Shown here piece by piece: positions 1-8,948 of a stretch of 64,000 nucleotides of DNA (within the stretch, counting starts at the first letter, position 1; the number at the start of each line of letters is the position of its first letter). The translations under genes were made by a program, and so were the position numbers. The notes beneath the pieces are model-generated. The model searched no databases and was not told the DNA's origin. It was given only the letters and a program-made list of their open reading frames with translations. This stretch comes from Thermosynechococcus vestitus BP-1 (GTDB taxonomy: Bacteria; Cyanobacteriota; Cyanobacteriia; Thermosynechococcales; Thermosynechococcaceae): the NCBI RefSeq assembly GCF_000011345.1, contig NC_004113.1:1488001-1552000 (forward strand), given 5' to 3'.

Positions 1-2
1 AT

Positions 3-227
3 CAGCGAGCAACAGGGGCAAGGCTCGGGGATATTTTGGTGGCACGGGGATGGCTACGCAGGGGCACGATTGAGTTCATCATGGAGCGGGTAATCTTGCC
101 GGAACGCCGTCGTCAGGAGGCAGGAGCCCCCTCTGTGCCATCCACCTCTTCAGGGGCCCAACCCCCTCAGACCCCCCCCAGTAAGTCAGTGCATGATCGG
201 GCAACCTTCATTGATAGCAGCTATTGA
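3..227 (+). CDS. 3' end of an unidentified protein (partial)
   Basis: An open frame enters from the left edge and ends in TAG-free sequence until the TGA/TAA region at 227. The visible part reads LGDILVARGWLRRGTIEFI in its first third, a pattern like the small helical module at the N-terminus of GspE/PilB-type proteins and of several cyanobacterial regulators (LGxILVxxGxLxxxxxxxxL). It is followed by a low-complexity Ser/Pro/Gln tail. The start lies outside the window. The module match is by eye and the protein family is not identified. Confidence 0.4.
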   Translation, partial: QRATGARLGDILVARGWLRRGTIEFIMERVILPERRRQEAGAPSVPSTSSGAQPPQTPPSKSVHDRATFIDSSY

Positions 228-251
228 GGTTTTCTCCTAAGGACGCAGCCT

Positions 252-620
252 GTGGTCATCGCGTATTCTGCCAAGGTCTTGGAACGGGGCGATCGCGCCC
301 TGCGCTGTAGTCCCTTTTTGCCGCCCTTGTTTCAAACAATGCAGCAGCGGAGTGTAGCCCTTGCAGAAATTGCCGGAGAGGGGGGTCTCAAATCTGGATT
401 CACGCGATCGCCTTTGCCCGCGCTCCTAGCAGAAGCAGAATTGGACTGGTTGATCCGCGTCGGTTTACTGCGCCGCGAAGTGGATGGCCAAGGTCTCACG
501 GATCGCTACCGCCTCACGCCCTTAGGGCAACAGTTAATTCAAAACTACAGCCAACCCACATGGTCGGCCTCTTGGGGCGATCGCTGGCGCAATCGACTCA
601 GCCGCTGGTGGGGAATGTAA
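252..620 (+). CDS. Npun_F0494-like conserved cyanobacterial protein
   Basis: A 122-residue soluble protein starting at GTG 252. Its pattern resembles a winged-helix fold: helices in the first half, then a 'DWLIRVGLLRREVDGQGLTD' recognition/wing region near residues 65-85 and a 'RYRLTPLGQQLIQ' strand-helix end. I recognise the family known as Npun_F0494, found across cyanobacteria with no assigned function. It lies just upstream of acsF on the same strand, but a gap of about 90 bases leaves operon membership open. DNA binding is an inference from the fold only. Confidence 0.75.
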   Translation: MVIAYSAKVLERGDRALRCSPFLPPLFQTMQQRSVALAEIAGEGGLKSGFTRSPLPALLAEAELDWLIRVGLLRREVDGQGLTDRYRLTPLGQQLIQNYSQPTWSASWGDRWRNRLSRWWGM

Positions 621-707
621 CAGTTCTGTAACGAGCTGTAACGCATCGGTGATTTTCGCTACCATGCTCTATGAGTGCCCTTAGCAAAAGCGAGACGCAG
701 CTTTTTT

Positions 708-1850
708 ATGGTCAATACCGTCGCTAAACCAGAGTTTGAAGAACTGCGGCCGGGCATCAAAGCCCCCGCCAAGGAAACCATCCTCACGCCCCGCTTCTAC
801 ACCACCGACTTTGAAGCGATGGCCAACATGGATATTACTGAAAATAAAGCAGAACTTGAGGCCATCCTTGAGGAATTCCGCTGCGACTACAACCGCCACC
901 ACTTTGTACGGGACGAAGAATTTGAACAGTCTTGGGATCACATTGATGGCGAAACTCGCCGGTTATTCATTGAATTTTTAGAGCGCTCCTGCACAGCCGA
1001 ATTTTCTGGCTTTCTCCTCTACAAAGAACTCAGCCGCAGGCTCAAGGATCGCAACCCCCTACTGGCGGAGTGCTTTGCCCTTATGTCTCGCGATGAAGCC
1101 CGCCATGCTGGGTTCCTCAACAAAGCCATGGCTGACTTTAACCTGTCTCTGGACTTGGGCTTTTTGACCCAGCACCGCAGCTACACCTACTTTGAACCGG
1201 AATTCATCTTCTACGCCACCTACCTCTCTGAGAAAATTGGCTACTGGCGCTACATTACGATTTACCGCCATCTAGAAAAGCATCCCGAACATCGCATCTA
1301 TCCCATCTTCCGCTTCTTTGAGAACTGGTGCCAAGACGAAAACCGCCACGGTGACTTCTTTGATGCCGTCATGCGTGCCCAACCGCAAATGCTAGATCGT
1401 CCGCGCACCTTCTGGCAAAAAATTAAGGAAATTCCCCTCTCCCTCTCGGGTAAGAAATGGGCACGCTACTTCATGGTTTGCTGGGTACCACCGAAACTGT
1501 GGTGCCGCTTCTTCCTGCTGTCGGTCTTTGCCACAATGTATCTCAACGATTTGCAGCGGGCGAAATTCTATACTGCCCTTGGCTTGGATGCCCGTGAGTA
1601 CGATCGCGAGGTCATTGCAAAAACCAATGAAACCGCAGGCCGTGTTTTCCCGGTGATTCTCGATGTCGATCACCCAGAATTTTATCAGCGGTTAGAGCGA
1701 TGTGTCGAAAATAACGCTAAGCTCACAGAAATTGCCAAGCAAAACGGGGGCTTCCTCAAGAAACTTCCCCTTTATCTCTCGAATGTGTGGCAGATGATCA
1801 AGTTATTCTTGATTCCTGCCAAGGAACCGACACGGGTTGCGGTGCGTTAA
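708..1850 (+). CDS. acsF: Mg-protoporphyrin IX monomethyl ester oxidative cyclase
   Basis: Aerobic cyclase of chlorophyll biosynthesis: it forms the isocyclic E ring of Mg-protoporphyrin IX monomethyl ester to give protochlorophyllide, using O2 and a di-iron centre at the thylakoid membrane. The protein is 380 residues when started at ATG 708, which matches the family's usual [10 protein letters not shown]-type start; a GTG 33 bases upstream is in frame but less likely. The two di-iron ExxH motifs are present: DEARHAGF (E130, H133) and [11 protein letters not shown] near residue 212. The length is complete and no damage is seen. It ends in a strong terminator, so it is probably transcribed alone. 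Family identity is certain. Confidence 0.97.
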   Translation: MVNTVAKPEFEELRPGIKAPAKETILTPRFYTTDFEAMANMDITENKAELEAILEEFRCDYNRHHFVRDEEFEQSWDHIDGETRRLFIEFLERSCTAEFSGFLLYKELSRRLKDRNPLLAECFALMSRDEARHAGFLNKAMADFNLSLDLGFLTQHRSYTYFEPEFIFYATYLSEKIGYWRYITIYRHLEKHPEHRIYPIFRFFENWCQDENRHGDFFDAVMRAQPQMLDRPRTFWQKIKEIPLSLSGKKWARYFMVCWVPPKLWCRFFLLSVFATMYLNDLQRAKFYTALGLDAREYDREVIAKTNETAGRVFPVILDVDHPEFYQRLERCVENNAKLTEIAKQNGGFLKKLPLYLSNVWQMIKLFLIPAKEPTRVAVR

Positions 1851-1885
1851 TTTCCGCCGTCCCCAAGAAATATAGTGGTCTTTCC

Positions 1886-1917
1886 GGGTTGCGTGGCCAA
1901 ACGTAACCCTTTTTTTG
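1886..1917 (+). terminator. Rho-independent terminator of acsF
   Basis: An 8-bp stem GGGTTGCG/CGTAACCC (one G-U pair) with loop TGGCCAAA is followed by a run of seven T, 35 bases after the acsF stop codon. Confidence 0.8.
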
Positions 1918-2122
1918 TTTTTCCTACGATTGATGTCCGTATTATTACGGAGTATTGCGGGAGTATGAAAAGAATCTAAAAGCAGTTTTGAGCACCGGGG
2001 ATCGCCAAAACGAACTCCCTAGGCCCCTTTCACCCTGTGATCGCTGAAAAAGTCCCTGGGGGCAATTTCATAGGATGGAAGGTAGAGAGCCTAAAGATTT
2101 TACTTCGGAGTTGATCCCCGCG

Positions 2123-2371
2123 ATGGACAGCCCAATTGTCACTCCCACAACTTGCCGCTTTTGCCGCTTCTATTATTCCGAAGGACGACGCGGTGGTATC
2201 TGCGAAAAACTGAATGTGCCAGTGCGGGGATTTTGGCGGGCCTGTCCCTTGGGGTCAGCTATCCCTGCCCGTGGGAATGAGCCCGCGATCGCCGCCAGCC
2301 CATCAACCGCTGCTAGCCCGTTGAGTGCGTTTGTATTTTTCTCTGAGGATGATCCCGAAGCCATTGCCTGA
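2123..2371 (+). CDS. Small cysteine-containing conserved cyanobacterial protein
   Basis: An 82-residue protein from ATG 2123; an in-frame start at 2075 would add 16 residues without a family-like sequence. Four cysteines are arranged as TCRFCRFYY, then GGICEKLNVPV, then RACPLG, which fits a small zinc- or metal-binding knuckle. The rest is Ala/Ser/Pro-rich and probably disordered. Its 3' end overlaps the convergent sugar-kinase gene by about 59 bases. I know similar short cyanobacterial proteins, but no function. Confidence 0.65.
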   Translation: MDSPIVTPTTCRFCRFYYSEGRRGGICEKLNVPVRGFWRACPLGSAIPARGNEPAIAASPSTAASPLSAFVFFSEDDPEAIA

Positions 2372-3302
2372 CCTCAGCAAGGGTTGGTTGGCCCGCGATC
2401 GCTCCCCGTTTTGTTGTCACTAGCGCCCCCACCACCGTGGCAAATTCTAAACAGGCAACCTGCCATGCGGGATCACGGTAGGTTTCTGGAGTGCCCTGCA
2501 ATAATTGGGCAATCCAACCCGCAACAAAGCCATCACCGGCACCAGTGGTATCCACAACTGACATCGAGGGTGGTTGTAATTCCCCTTGATTTTCGTGCCA
2601 AAAGTAGCGAATCGCTTGATCCCCGTCAGTAATGACCACCCCATGGTCAGGCGCTCTCCCCCAAAGGGCACGATAAACAACTTGGGGATCACTGTCGGAG
2701 AAAAATAATTCTGCTTCTTCCTTGGCAAGTTTCAGGAAATGCGCCTGGGCCAGAAAAGGACAAATGCGCTCAGGAGCAACCCTTGGATCAGACCAAAAGA
2801 TGGGTCGCCAATTGGCATCAATGAGAATAAGGGTACCTTTTTGCCGCAGTTGGTGCACCAGATGTGCAATGGTGGTGGCGGTGGGTTCACTGGCGAGTCC
2901 GAGGGTCCCAGTGACAAAAAATCGTGCCCCAGTCAGTAACAATGGCGAGACCTGCTGGCCACAGAACTGCATATCCGCAAAGACAGAGGTTCCCGCTGGG
3001 GCAAACCCGACAAACTGGCGATCGCCCTCCACCAGTTGAACCCGCACTTGCCGCGTTGGCAGCCCAGCTACCCGCTCAACCGCTTCGATATTGACCCCCA
3101 AGGCGGCCAATTCGGCACAGGCTCGCTCCCCCAAGGGATCCTCCCCCACAGCCCCTAAAAAGGCCGCACTCACGCCCAACTTCACTAAACCACAGGCAAC
3201 ATTAGCCGGGGCACCCCCGAGAAAACATTGGGGGGGATCCGGGGGAATTTCTAAACAGTCAAAGAGAACTTCGCCAGCACAGAGGACAGTGGGTTGGGAC
3301 AT
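2313..3302 (-). CDS. PfkB-family sugar kinase (probable fructokinase)
   Basis: Phosphorylates a sugar, probably fructose, with ATP in the cytosol. The 329-residue length is normal for the family. It shows the N-terminal PfkB signature (GGAPANVACGLVKLG, residues about 29-43), and the C-terminal catalytic motif DTTGAGDGFVAGW, in which the GAGD Asp is the general base. The first residues (CAGEVLFDCLE) contain the conserved substrate-binding Asp. It stands alone on the minus strand and overlaps the tail of the plus-strand gene at 2123. Fructokinase is inferred from overall resemblance; ribokinase-type alternatives cannot be excluded. Confidence 0.85.
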   Translation of the reverse strand: MSQPTVLCAGEVLFDCLEIPPDPPQCFLGGAPANVACGLVKLGVSAAFLGAVGEDPLGERACAELAALGVNIEAVERVAGLPTRQVRVQLVEGDRQFVGFAPAGTSVFADMQFCGQQVSPLLLTGARFFVTGTLGLASEPTATTIAHLVHQLRQKGTLILIDANWRPIFWSDPRVAPERICPFLAQAHFLKLAKEEAELFFSDSDPQVVYRALWGRAPDHGVVITDGDQAIRYFWHENQGELQPPSMSVVDTTGAGDGFVAGWIAQLLQGTPETYRDPAWQVACLEFATVVGALVTTKRGAIAGQPTLAEVRQWLRDHPQRKIQTHSTG

Positions 3303-3380
3303 TGCTAATGATTCGCTATTGGGGAATTTAGTTTTTTCTATTGATCCCTAGCCTAGCGATTGCTAGGGGAGTGTGTCAAA

Positions 3381-3779
3381 ATGGTAGCGATTCCAAGATT
3401 GAGGGACACTGCAACTGTGTTTGTTCTCAGTGGTTACGAGTATTTTCTCGGCTTTTTGATTATTTGTAGTCTGGTACCGGTACTGGCCTTGGCTGCTTCT
3501 GCCCTATTACGCCCCAAATCGGGGCGGATGATCCGCCTGACGACCTACGAATCGGGGATGGAACCCATTGGTGGCGCCTGGATTCAGTTTAATGTGCGCT
3601 ACTACATGTTTGCCCTCGTCTTTGTCATTTTTGATGTGGAGACGGTCTTTTTGTATCCCTGGGCAGTGGCCTTCCATCAGTTGGGATTGCTGGCCTTCAT
3701 TGAAGCCTTGATTTTCATTGCCATTCTGGTCGTGGCTCTGGTCTATGCATGGCGCAAACGTGCCCTTGAATGGTCCTGA
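3381..3779 (+). CDS. ndhC: NDH-1 subunit 3 (NdhC)
   Basis: Membrane subunit of the photosynthetic NDH-1 complex, which takes electrons from ferredoxin to plastoquinone and supports cyclic electron flow and CO2 uptake. The ATG at 3381 gives 132 residues, the normal length. Three membrane segments are visible (about residues 17-38, 73-95, 100-122) with the conserved TYESGMEP loop between the first two and [12 protein letters not shown] in the second. ndhJ follows after 35 bases on the same strand. The usual cyanobacterial partner ndhK is missing from between them (see findings). Confidence 0.97.
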   Translation: MVAIPRLRDTATVFVLSGYEYFLGFLIICSLVPVLALAASALLRPKSGRMIRLTTYESGMEPIGGAWIQFNVRYYMFALVFVIFDVETVFLYPWAVAFHQLGLLAFIEALIFIAILVVALVYAWRKRALEWS

Positions 3780-3814
3780 GTGAGTCGATAGCCGTTTAAG
3801 TTGGAGCAGCGAAC

Positions 3815-4321
3815 ATGAGTGACACCCCGGAAGCCCCCATTGTTGAAGCTGGCCCTGTCGGCCGCCTCCTACAGTCTCAAAACCTGAGTGTGGAATCCCT
3901 TGGTAGGGATGCCTCTGGCGTAGAAATGATCAAAGTCGATCGCGATCGCCTGCTGGCGGTGTGCCAGACCCTCTATGCCGATGGCTTTAACTATTTGCGG
4001 TGTCAAGCCGCCTATGATTCGGGCCCCGGCCAAGACTTGGTGAGTACTTACCACCTGATCAAACTCAGTGATAATGCCGATCGTCCCCCAGAGGTACGCA
4101 TTAAAGTCTTTGTGCCGCGGGATGATCCCCGTGTGCCTTCGGTCTATTGGATTTGGAAAACAGCCGACTGGCAAGAGCGGGAGTCCTACGATATGTTTGG
4201 CATTGTCTATGAGGGGCACCCAAACCTGAAGCGCATCCTCATGCCGGAGGATTGGGTGGGTTGGCCCTTGCGCAAAGACTACATCACCCCTGACTTTTAC
4301 GAATTGCAGGAAGCCTACTAA
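3815..4321 (+). CDS. ndhJ: NDH-1 subunit J (NdhJ)
   Basis: Peripheral-arm subunit of NDH-1 (complex I 30-kDa/NuoC family), 168 residues, complete. The family signature [18 protein letters not shown] is at residues about 122-139, followed by [17 protein letters not shown]. It starts at ATG 3815 and is probably co-transcribed with ndhC. dprA begins six bases after its stop, so it may be read in the same transcript. Confidence 0.97.
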
Positions 4322-4327
4322 GCCCCC

Positions 4328-5455
4328 TTGGTTCCCCCTGATGCTGCCTACTGGTATAGCTGGTCACAAGTACCCGGCCTGGGTCCGGTGTTACTCAAGC
4401 GCCTCTGGGAACACTTTGGGGATTTGAAAACGGCTTGGCAAGCGCCCATAGCAGCTATTGGACAGGTAGAGGGGATTGGTCCTAAACTCCAAGGGGCGAT
4501 CGCCCACTATCGGAAGCAGTGCCAACCCCTCACTCTCTACGAACACCACTGCCAGCTCAATCCCGACCATTGGGTACTGAGTGATCCCCGTTATCCACCG
4601 CTGCTGCGGGAAATTCCTGATCCACCACCCTTGCTTTACTATGGTGGCAACCGTATTTTAGAAATTCTCCGTCAACCCACACCAACCGTTGCCATTGTCG
4701 GTACCCGTGATCCCTCAGAATATGCCGAACGGTGGGCGCACAAGCTGGGGTATGCTCTGGCTCAGGCTGGCTTGACTGTCGTTTCGGGAATGGCTGCAGG
4801 CATTGACGGTGCAGCCCATCGTGGCTGCTTAGAGGCTGGCGGTGCCACCCTGGCGGTCTTGGGGACAGGGGTGGATATGATCTACCCGCAGGAAAATCGT
4901 CCCCTTTATTACCAGATCCATGAACGCGGCGGATTCTTGAGCGAGTACCCCAGGGGCGTGGGTGCCGATCGCTCCCAATTTCCTCGCCGCAACCGCATCA
5001 TTGCCGGCCTGTGTCGGGCGGTGATTATTGCGGAGGCTCCCTACAAATCCGGTGCTCTGATTACGGCTCGCTATGCTGCTGAGTATGGTCGCGATGTCTA
5101 TGTGCTGCCGGGGCATCTGGATAACCACCGTGCCAAGGGTGCCCTTAGTTTAGTGAATCAGGGGGCACACCTTATCTTGGGAGAAGAAGCTCTCCTTGAA
5201 CAATTATTAGGGCATACACCCCCCCTTGATCCGACACCATTCTCAGCCCCATCCCCAACGCTATCGCTCCCGCAGCAACAGATTTTGGAGGCGATTCAGC
5301 AACTGAGTCAAGGCAGCCAGAGTGTTGCCTTCGACGACATTGTGCAGCGAGTCTGCTTGGACACGGGCGTTGTCATGGCGGAATTAATCCACCTAGAGCT
5401 GATGGGCTACGTAGAGCAGCAGCCAGGGAATCGCTATCGCAAAACTGGCTGTTAA
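4328..5455 (+). CDS. dprA: DNA-processing protein DprA
   Basis: Loads RecA on incoming single-stranded DNA during natural transformation. The protein has 375 residues: an N-terminal helix-hairpin-helix/SAM-like region (about 1-70), the Rossmann-like DprA core with VAIVGTRDPSEYA, VVSGMAAGIDGAAH and FPRRNRIIAGL (about 115-290), and a C-terminal winged helix (about 310-375). No ATG or GTG gives the full N-terminus; TTG 4328, six bases after ndhJ, is the best start and suggests translational coupling. Thermosynechococcus is naturally transformable, which fits an intact gene. Confidence 0.93.
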   Translation: MVPPDAAYWYSWSQVPGLGPVLLKRLWEHFGDLKTAWQAPIAAIGQVEGIGPKLQGAIAHYRKQCQPLTLYEHHCQLNPDHWVLSDPRYPPLLREIPDPPPLLYYGGNRILEILRQPTPTVAIVGTRDPSEYAERWAHKLGYALAQAGLTVVSGMAAGIDGAAHRGCLEAGGATLAVLGTGVDMIYPQENRPLYYQIHERGGFLSEYPRGVGADRSQFPRRNRIIAGLCRAVIIAEAPYKSGALITARYAAEYGRDVYVLPGHLDNHRAKGALSLVNQGAHLILGEEALLEQLLGHTPPLDPTPFSAPSPTLSLPQQQILEAIQQLSQGSQSVAFDDIVQRVCLDTGVVMAELIHLELMGYVEQQPGNRYRKTGC

Positions 5456-5496
5456 AACATTTCATAAAACATTTCACTTGTCACTTGGAGGCTGAA

Positions 5497-5781
5497 ATGA
5501 CCAACTCCCAGAACCTACAACATCCTCGCGAAGCTCAAGATCGGTTAGTCCTCGAGCGTCTACAGCAAGAGGGCATCAGTGATTACAACTTGGCGGAATT
5601 GGGGCGATTGCTGATTCGCTACGACGGCTTCCCCGGCGCCGAGACAAATAAGAAATTAATGGCCGAGCTGCTCGAAAAATGGCAACTTACGCAGGAAGAA
5701 CTCTTTGAACGTACCCGTGCCATCCACGCTCGCGGCGGCGTTTACAAGGTGGGCAGCAATAAACAGGAGGATTGGACTTAG
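5497..5781 (+). CDS. DUF3288 family protein
   Basis: A 94-residue soluble, mostly helical protein from ATG 5497, preceded by GGAGG at a good distance. The sequence (DYNLAELGRLLIRYDGFPG in the middle, then LMAELLEKWQLTQEEL) matches the cyanobacterial DUF3288 family as I remember it. Function unknown. Its last four bases overlap the convergent J-domain gene. Confidence 0.75.
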   Translation: MTNSQNLQHPREAQDRLVLERLQQEGISDYNLAELGRLLIRYDGFPGAETNKKLMAELLEKWQLTQEELFERTRAIHARGGVYKVGSNKQEDWT

Positions 5782-6344
5782 ATTGCTTTGCCGTAGAGGC
5801 GATCAAGGGTGCGAAAGTCCTTTTCGACTTCTTGCCAAAGCTGACGGTTATCCGGGTCTACTTTTAGAGCTCGGTGCAGGTATTCCCGTGCCGCTTGGGG
5901 TTGGCGATCGCGAATGAGTTGCCGCGCCCAGCACTGATAGGTAACGGCTTGCCACTGCCTTACTTCTGCATCCTGGGGCAGTCGACTGGCCAAGCCTTCC
6001 ACAAGGGAGATGGCACGTTGATAGCAGCGATATTTGAGGAATTCCTGAAGTTGGCGGTAGCTGGCGTGTTTCAGTTCAATGTCAAAGGCAGAGGGCGGTG
6101 GCGGTGTTTGTGGCGGGGGAGTTTGCGGTTCTGATGGGATGGGGGTAGGGCGAAAGGTGGGCAGCACCTGCACTAGTTTTTCATAGGCCTGTTGGAGGAG
6201 AATAAACTTCTCATGGGCCGTGCGATCGCCGGGGTTGACATCGGGATGGTAGCGTCGTGCGAGCCGTCGATAGGCGGATTTAACTTGGGCTAAGGACGCT
6301 CCCTGTGACAGCTCCAGAATGCGATAGCACTCCTCTAGATTCAT
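5778..6344 (-). CDS. J-domain protein with helical-repeat tail
   Basis: A 188-residue DnaJ-type co-chaperone. The J domain occupies residues 1-65 with the HPD motif in RRLARRYHPDVNPGD, needed to stimulate DnaK ATPase. A Pro-rich linker (about 75-100) leads to a C-terminal helical pair (YRQLQEFLKYRCYQRAISLV, then AAREYLHRALKVDPDNRQLW) that looks like TPR repeats. There is no Gly/Phe or zinc-finger region, so it is a class III J protein with a specialised client. The start at ATG 6344 gives the normal J-domain N-terminus MNLEECYRIL; an upstream start would add 11 unlikely residues. Confidence 0.88.
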   Translation of the reverse strand: MNLEECYRILELSQGASLAQVKSAYRRLARRYHPDVNPGDRTAHEKFILLQQAYEKLVQVLPTFRPTPIPSEPQTPPPQTPPPPSAFDIELKHASYRQLQEFLKYRCYQRAISLVEGLASRLPQDAEVRQWQAVTYQCWARQLIRDRQPQAAREYLHRALKVDPDNRQLWQEVEKDFRTLDRLYGKAI

Positions 6345-6434
6345 TCCGCAGGGCACAACATGACATCTGCTTTGCATTGTCGGATGTTCACTTTAGTTCT
6401 GCAACCAATGTCCTACGCTGGAATCAAGTCAAAC

Positions 6435-7226
6435 ATGCGAAGTAGCCCCAAGGTGCAGTCGGCGCATATTTTAGGAACGCGGATTGATGTCACCACCTAC
6501 AGCAAAGCCTGTGATCTCATGGCTGAATGGATTGGTCAAGGCCAGGGGGGCTATGTGGTGGCGGCCAATGTCCATGTGGTCATGACGGGGGTGTGGCGAT
6601 CGCCCTTCCAGCGGGTGGTCAATGGTGCCCAACTGGTGACTTCTGACGGCATGCCTTTGGTGTGGGGCCTACGGCTCTTGGGTTTTCCGGAGGCAGAGCG
6701 GGTCTATGGTCCTGATTTGATGCTGGCTCTGTGCGATCGCGCTCAAAAGGCGGGCTGGCGTATTTTCCTCTATGGCAGTGAACCCCTAGTGTTAGAGCGT
6801 CTGCAACGGAATCTACAGCAGCGCTTTCCCAAGATCCAGTTCGTGGGTGCCTACGCGCCCCCCTTTCGTTCCTTGACCCCTGAGGAGGAGGCCCGCGATC
6901 GCCAGCGCATCCTTGATAGCGGAGCGGATCTGGTCTTTGTCGGCCTTGGTTGTCCAAAGCAGGAGGAGTGGATGGCTCGCCAAAGCCCTTTTCTGCCCGT
7001 TGTCTTGGTGGGTGTGGGAGCGGCCTTCAACTTTCACAGTGGCGTTGTGGCTCAAGCGCCTCGCTGGATGATGGCGATCGGTTTAGAGTGGCTCTTTCGC
7101 CTCCTGCAGGAACCCCGCCGCCTCTGGCAGCGCTATCTGATTAACAATCCCGCATTTGTTGTACTCTTCGCGGGACAACTCCTGCGCCATTGGCTAGGCC
7201 GACGGCAAGCCAAGAGAGTGTCCTAG
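6435..7226 (+). CDS. WecG/TagA/CpsF family glycosyltransferase
   Basis: GT26-family glycosyltransferase, probably adding an N-acetyl-mannosamine-type sugar to a lipid-linked polysaccharide precursor at the inner face of the membrane. Family motifs are AANVHVVMTG, TSDGMPLVWGLRLLG, FLYGSEPLVLE and VGLGCPKQEEWMA, in order. About 263 residues from ATG 6435; in-frame ATGs at 6360, 6387 and 6408 are also possible, and no ribosome-binding site decides. A hydrophobic C-terminus (PAFVVLFAGQLL) may sit at the membrane. The 3' end overlaps the convergent DUF697 gene by 33 bases. Confidence 0.88.
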   Translation: MRSSPKVQSAHILGTRIDVTTYSKACDLMAEWIGQGQGGYVVAANVHVVMTGVWRSPFQRVVNGAQLVTSDGMPLVWGLRLLGFPEAERVYGPDLMLALCDRAQKAGWRIFLYGSEPLVLERLQRNLQQRFPKIQFVGAYAPPFRSLTPEEEARDRQRILDSGADLVFVGLGCPKQEEWMARQSPFLPVVLVGVGAAFNFHSGVVAQAPRWMMAIGLEWLFRLLQEPRRLWQRYLINNPAFVVLFAGQLLRHWLGRRQAKRVS

Positions 7227-8414
7227 GGTTTGCAGGGGAGAGCGTCCCACCTGTTGCTGTGCCCACTGAAGGCTTTGCTGCAAGCGAGCCACCAAGGGCA
7301 GGGATGGTGCTTGGGTAGCCGTCTCAAAGTAGCGGATCAAGCTCAGACCACTCAGGCGCAACACGTAGGCTGCGGTTGCTCCCTGTAAACAACTCCCCGC
7401 TAGATAGGTGAGGGAATTGCCCTTGAGCCACTGCCCTAGGGATTGGGTCCCCAGTTCCACAGCCCCCAATTGCACCATTAGCCGCAATAGCTCCTTAGCC
7501 AGGGGTTCAGCATCCGCCAAGCCGAAGGAGCGTTGATAGATTTGGCCTAGGTCCCAGGTGAGGCGCACCAAGAGCCCCCCCGCCATAACAAGATCCAAAA
7601 GGGGGAGGGGATTCACTGCCGTTGCCGCTGCCGCCAGCCATTGGTAGCGTTCAATGATGGGAGTGGCTCGTTCTTGGCGATAGTGATTGAGGGCAGCTTG
7701 CGCCTGTTGATGGAGTTGTTGGGCACGGCGATAGGTACCGGCTAGGACAAGGTTGGCTCGCTCCTGGCTGAGGTAGTGTAGGAGTCTTGAGGTCAACAAT
7801 TCAGGAGCCTGCGTTGTAAAGGGAACTAGTTGCTCTTCGGGGATCTGGAGGTCTTGCAATTGCTGTTTTAGACACAGGGCCACGCGATCGCGCTCCTGCA
7901 CCGTTTCTGGGCACCACACCACCAGCACGCGATAATGGCCTGCCTGCAACACCCGCAGCATCTCAAACTCACTGCCGGTCAGGGTACCCCTTACCGTCAA
8001 AAGCACTAAGTCCGCTTGGGGAACGGTTGCCAGTGTTTGCTGCTGAAGCCTACAGCGATCAAGTAGTGTGGCGACGGCCTGGTACACCTGATTGAGGGCA
8101 TCAGCCGACTGCCCAAGGACACACACTTCAACCGTTGGGTTATCTAACCGCTGTTGTAGTTGACGATGGGCGGATTGGAGGGAGGCTTGGCGCTCTGGGG
8201 GAAGTTCCTGCAAAAGGCTCTGAGTCTCTGCTAGTTGCTTTTCAATGAATTGGGGATCTAAAGCAGGTTGAGGGGAAGCCACATTCGGCACAGCTGGCGA
8301 TCGCCGCCAGTACCAATAGCCCAGCCCCATACTGAGAATCAGTAGCCATCCCCACGGATGGTCATTCACCCAGCCACTCAACAACAAGAGAATGATGGCG
8401 GCAGCAACAGCCAT
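7194..8414 (-). CDS. DUF697 membrane protein with degenerate GTPase-like domain
   Basis: A 406-residue protein. Residues about 1-40 form one or two membrane segments. Residues about 90-220 align by eye with the Ras-like domain of cyanobacterial GTPase-DUF697 proteins, but the P-loop position reads VCVLGQSADALNQVYQ (no GxxxxGKS) and the expected NKxD strand ends in VVWCPETVQ. Residues about 255-400 are the DUF697 region with hydrophobic segments (AAAATAVNPLPLLDLVMAGG). It is therefore probably a pseudo-GTPase membrane protein. The start at ATG 8414 is chosen over 8432 because it gives a cleaner membrane segment. Function unknown. Confidence 0.7.
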   Translation of the reverse strand: MAVAAAIILLLLSGWVNDHPWGWLLILSMGLGYWYWRRSPAVPNVASPQPALDPQFIEKQLAETQSLLQELPPERQASLQSAHRQLQQRLDNPTVEVCVLGQSADALNQVYQAVATLLDRCRLQQQTLATVPQADLVLLTVRGTLTGSEFEMLRVLQAGHYRVLVVWCPETVQERDRVALCLKQQLQDLQIPEEQLVPFTTQAPELLTSRLLHYLSQERANLVLAGTYRRAQQLHQQAQAALNHYRQERATPIIERYQWLAAAATAVNPLPLLDLVMAGGLLVRLTWDLGQIYQRSFGLADAEPLAKELLRLMVQLGAVELGTQSLGQWLKGNSLTYLAGSCLQGATAAYVLRLSGLSLIRYFETATQAPSLPLVARLQQSLQWAQQQVGRSPLQTLGHSLGLPSA

Positions 8415-8948
8415 GTCTTTTACCCCAAGCAAAATCCTCTGTTTGTTAGCTTACCTTGACTAGTGAGCAGCACTCAAATTGGCGAAGCTCGAGGAAATGC
8501 AGCCTGAATTTTGTGCTCGCCTTTCAAGAATGCAAGCACCTCTGGGCTTAAATATTCTCTGAATTGAGTCATATTCAAAACTAGCTTCTTGACATGGTTT
8601 GAGAGTTTTTGTTAAATTTAGAGGTGCTTGAAAATCTCTGCACCTATTCCCCAAAGCGGGATGGGCAACTGAATAGAGAGCCAGACTAAAAATTTTACAG
8701 CCCGCAAAAAATCAAGTGGCTGAGGTGCTTGAAAACGACCTGTACTAATCTAGTTCTAGAGAGGCTTTTGAGGTGGGTCGTGGCTGGTGCCTCTACCTCT
8801 GATGCCCTAAGGCGTTCAGCACTTGGTTGCTCCGCAGCAAAAGAAGCAGGGTTCTTCCTTGCGTGAAGTCAAAAAGTGGTACCCTCAAGACTTGCCCTCG
8901 GTGCAAGGGACAACTATCTTTAGGGGTGACGCGTTCGCAAAGGTCTCA
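8415..8948. other. Intergenic region with a repeated GAGGTGCTTG element
   Basis: A 530-base spacer between divergent genes. It holds three copies of GAGGTGCTTG: one inverted (8533-8543, CAAGCACCTCT) and two direct (8620-8630 and 8722-8731), the last two followed by AAAA. Near 8760-8800 there are GAGGC/GCCTC and GAGGT/ACCTC inverted pairs that could fold in the leader of the dehydrogenase gene. I see no credible coding frame; an in-frame extension of the dehydrogenase to 8823 lacks family-like sequence. Confidence 0.5.
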
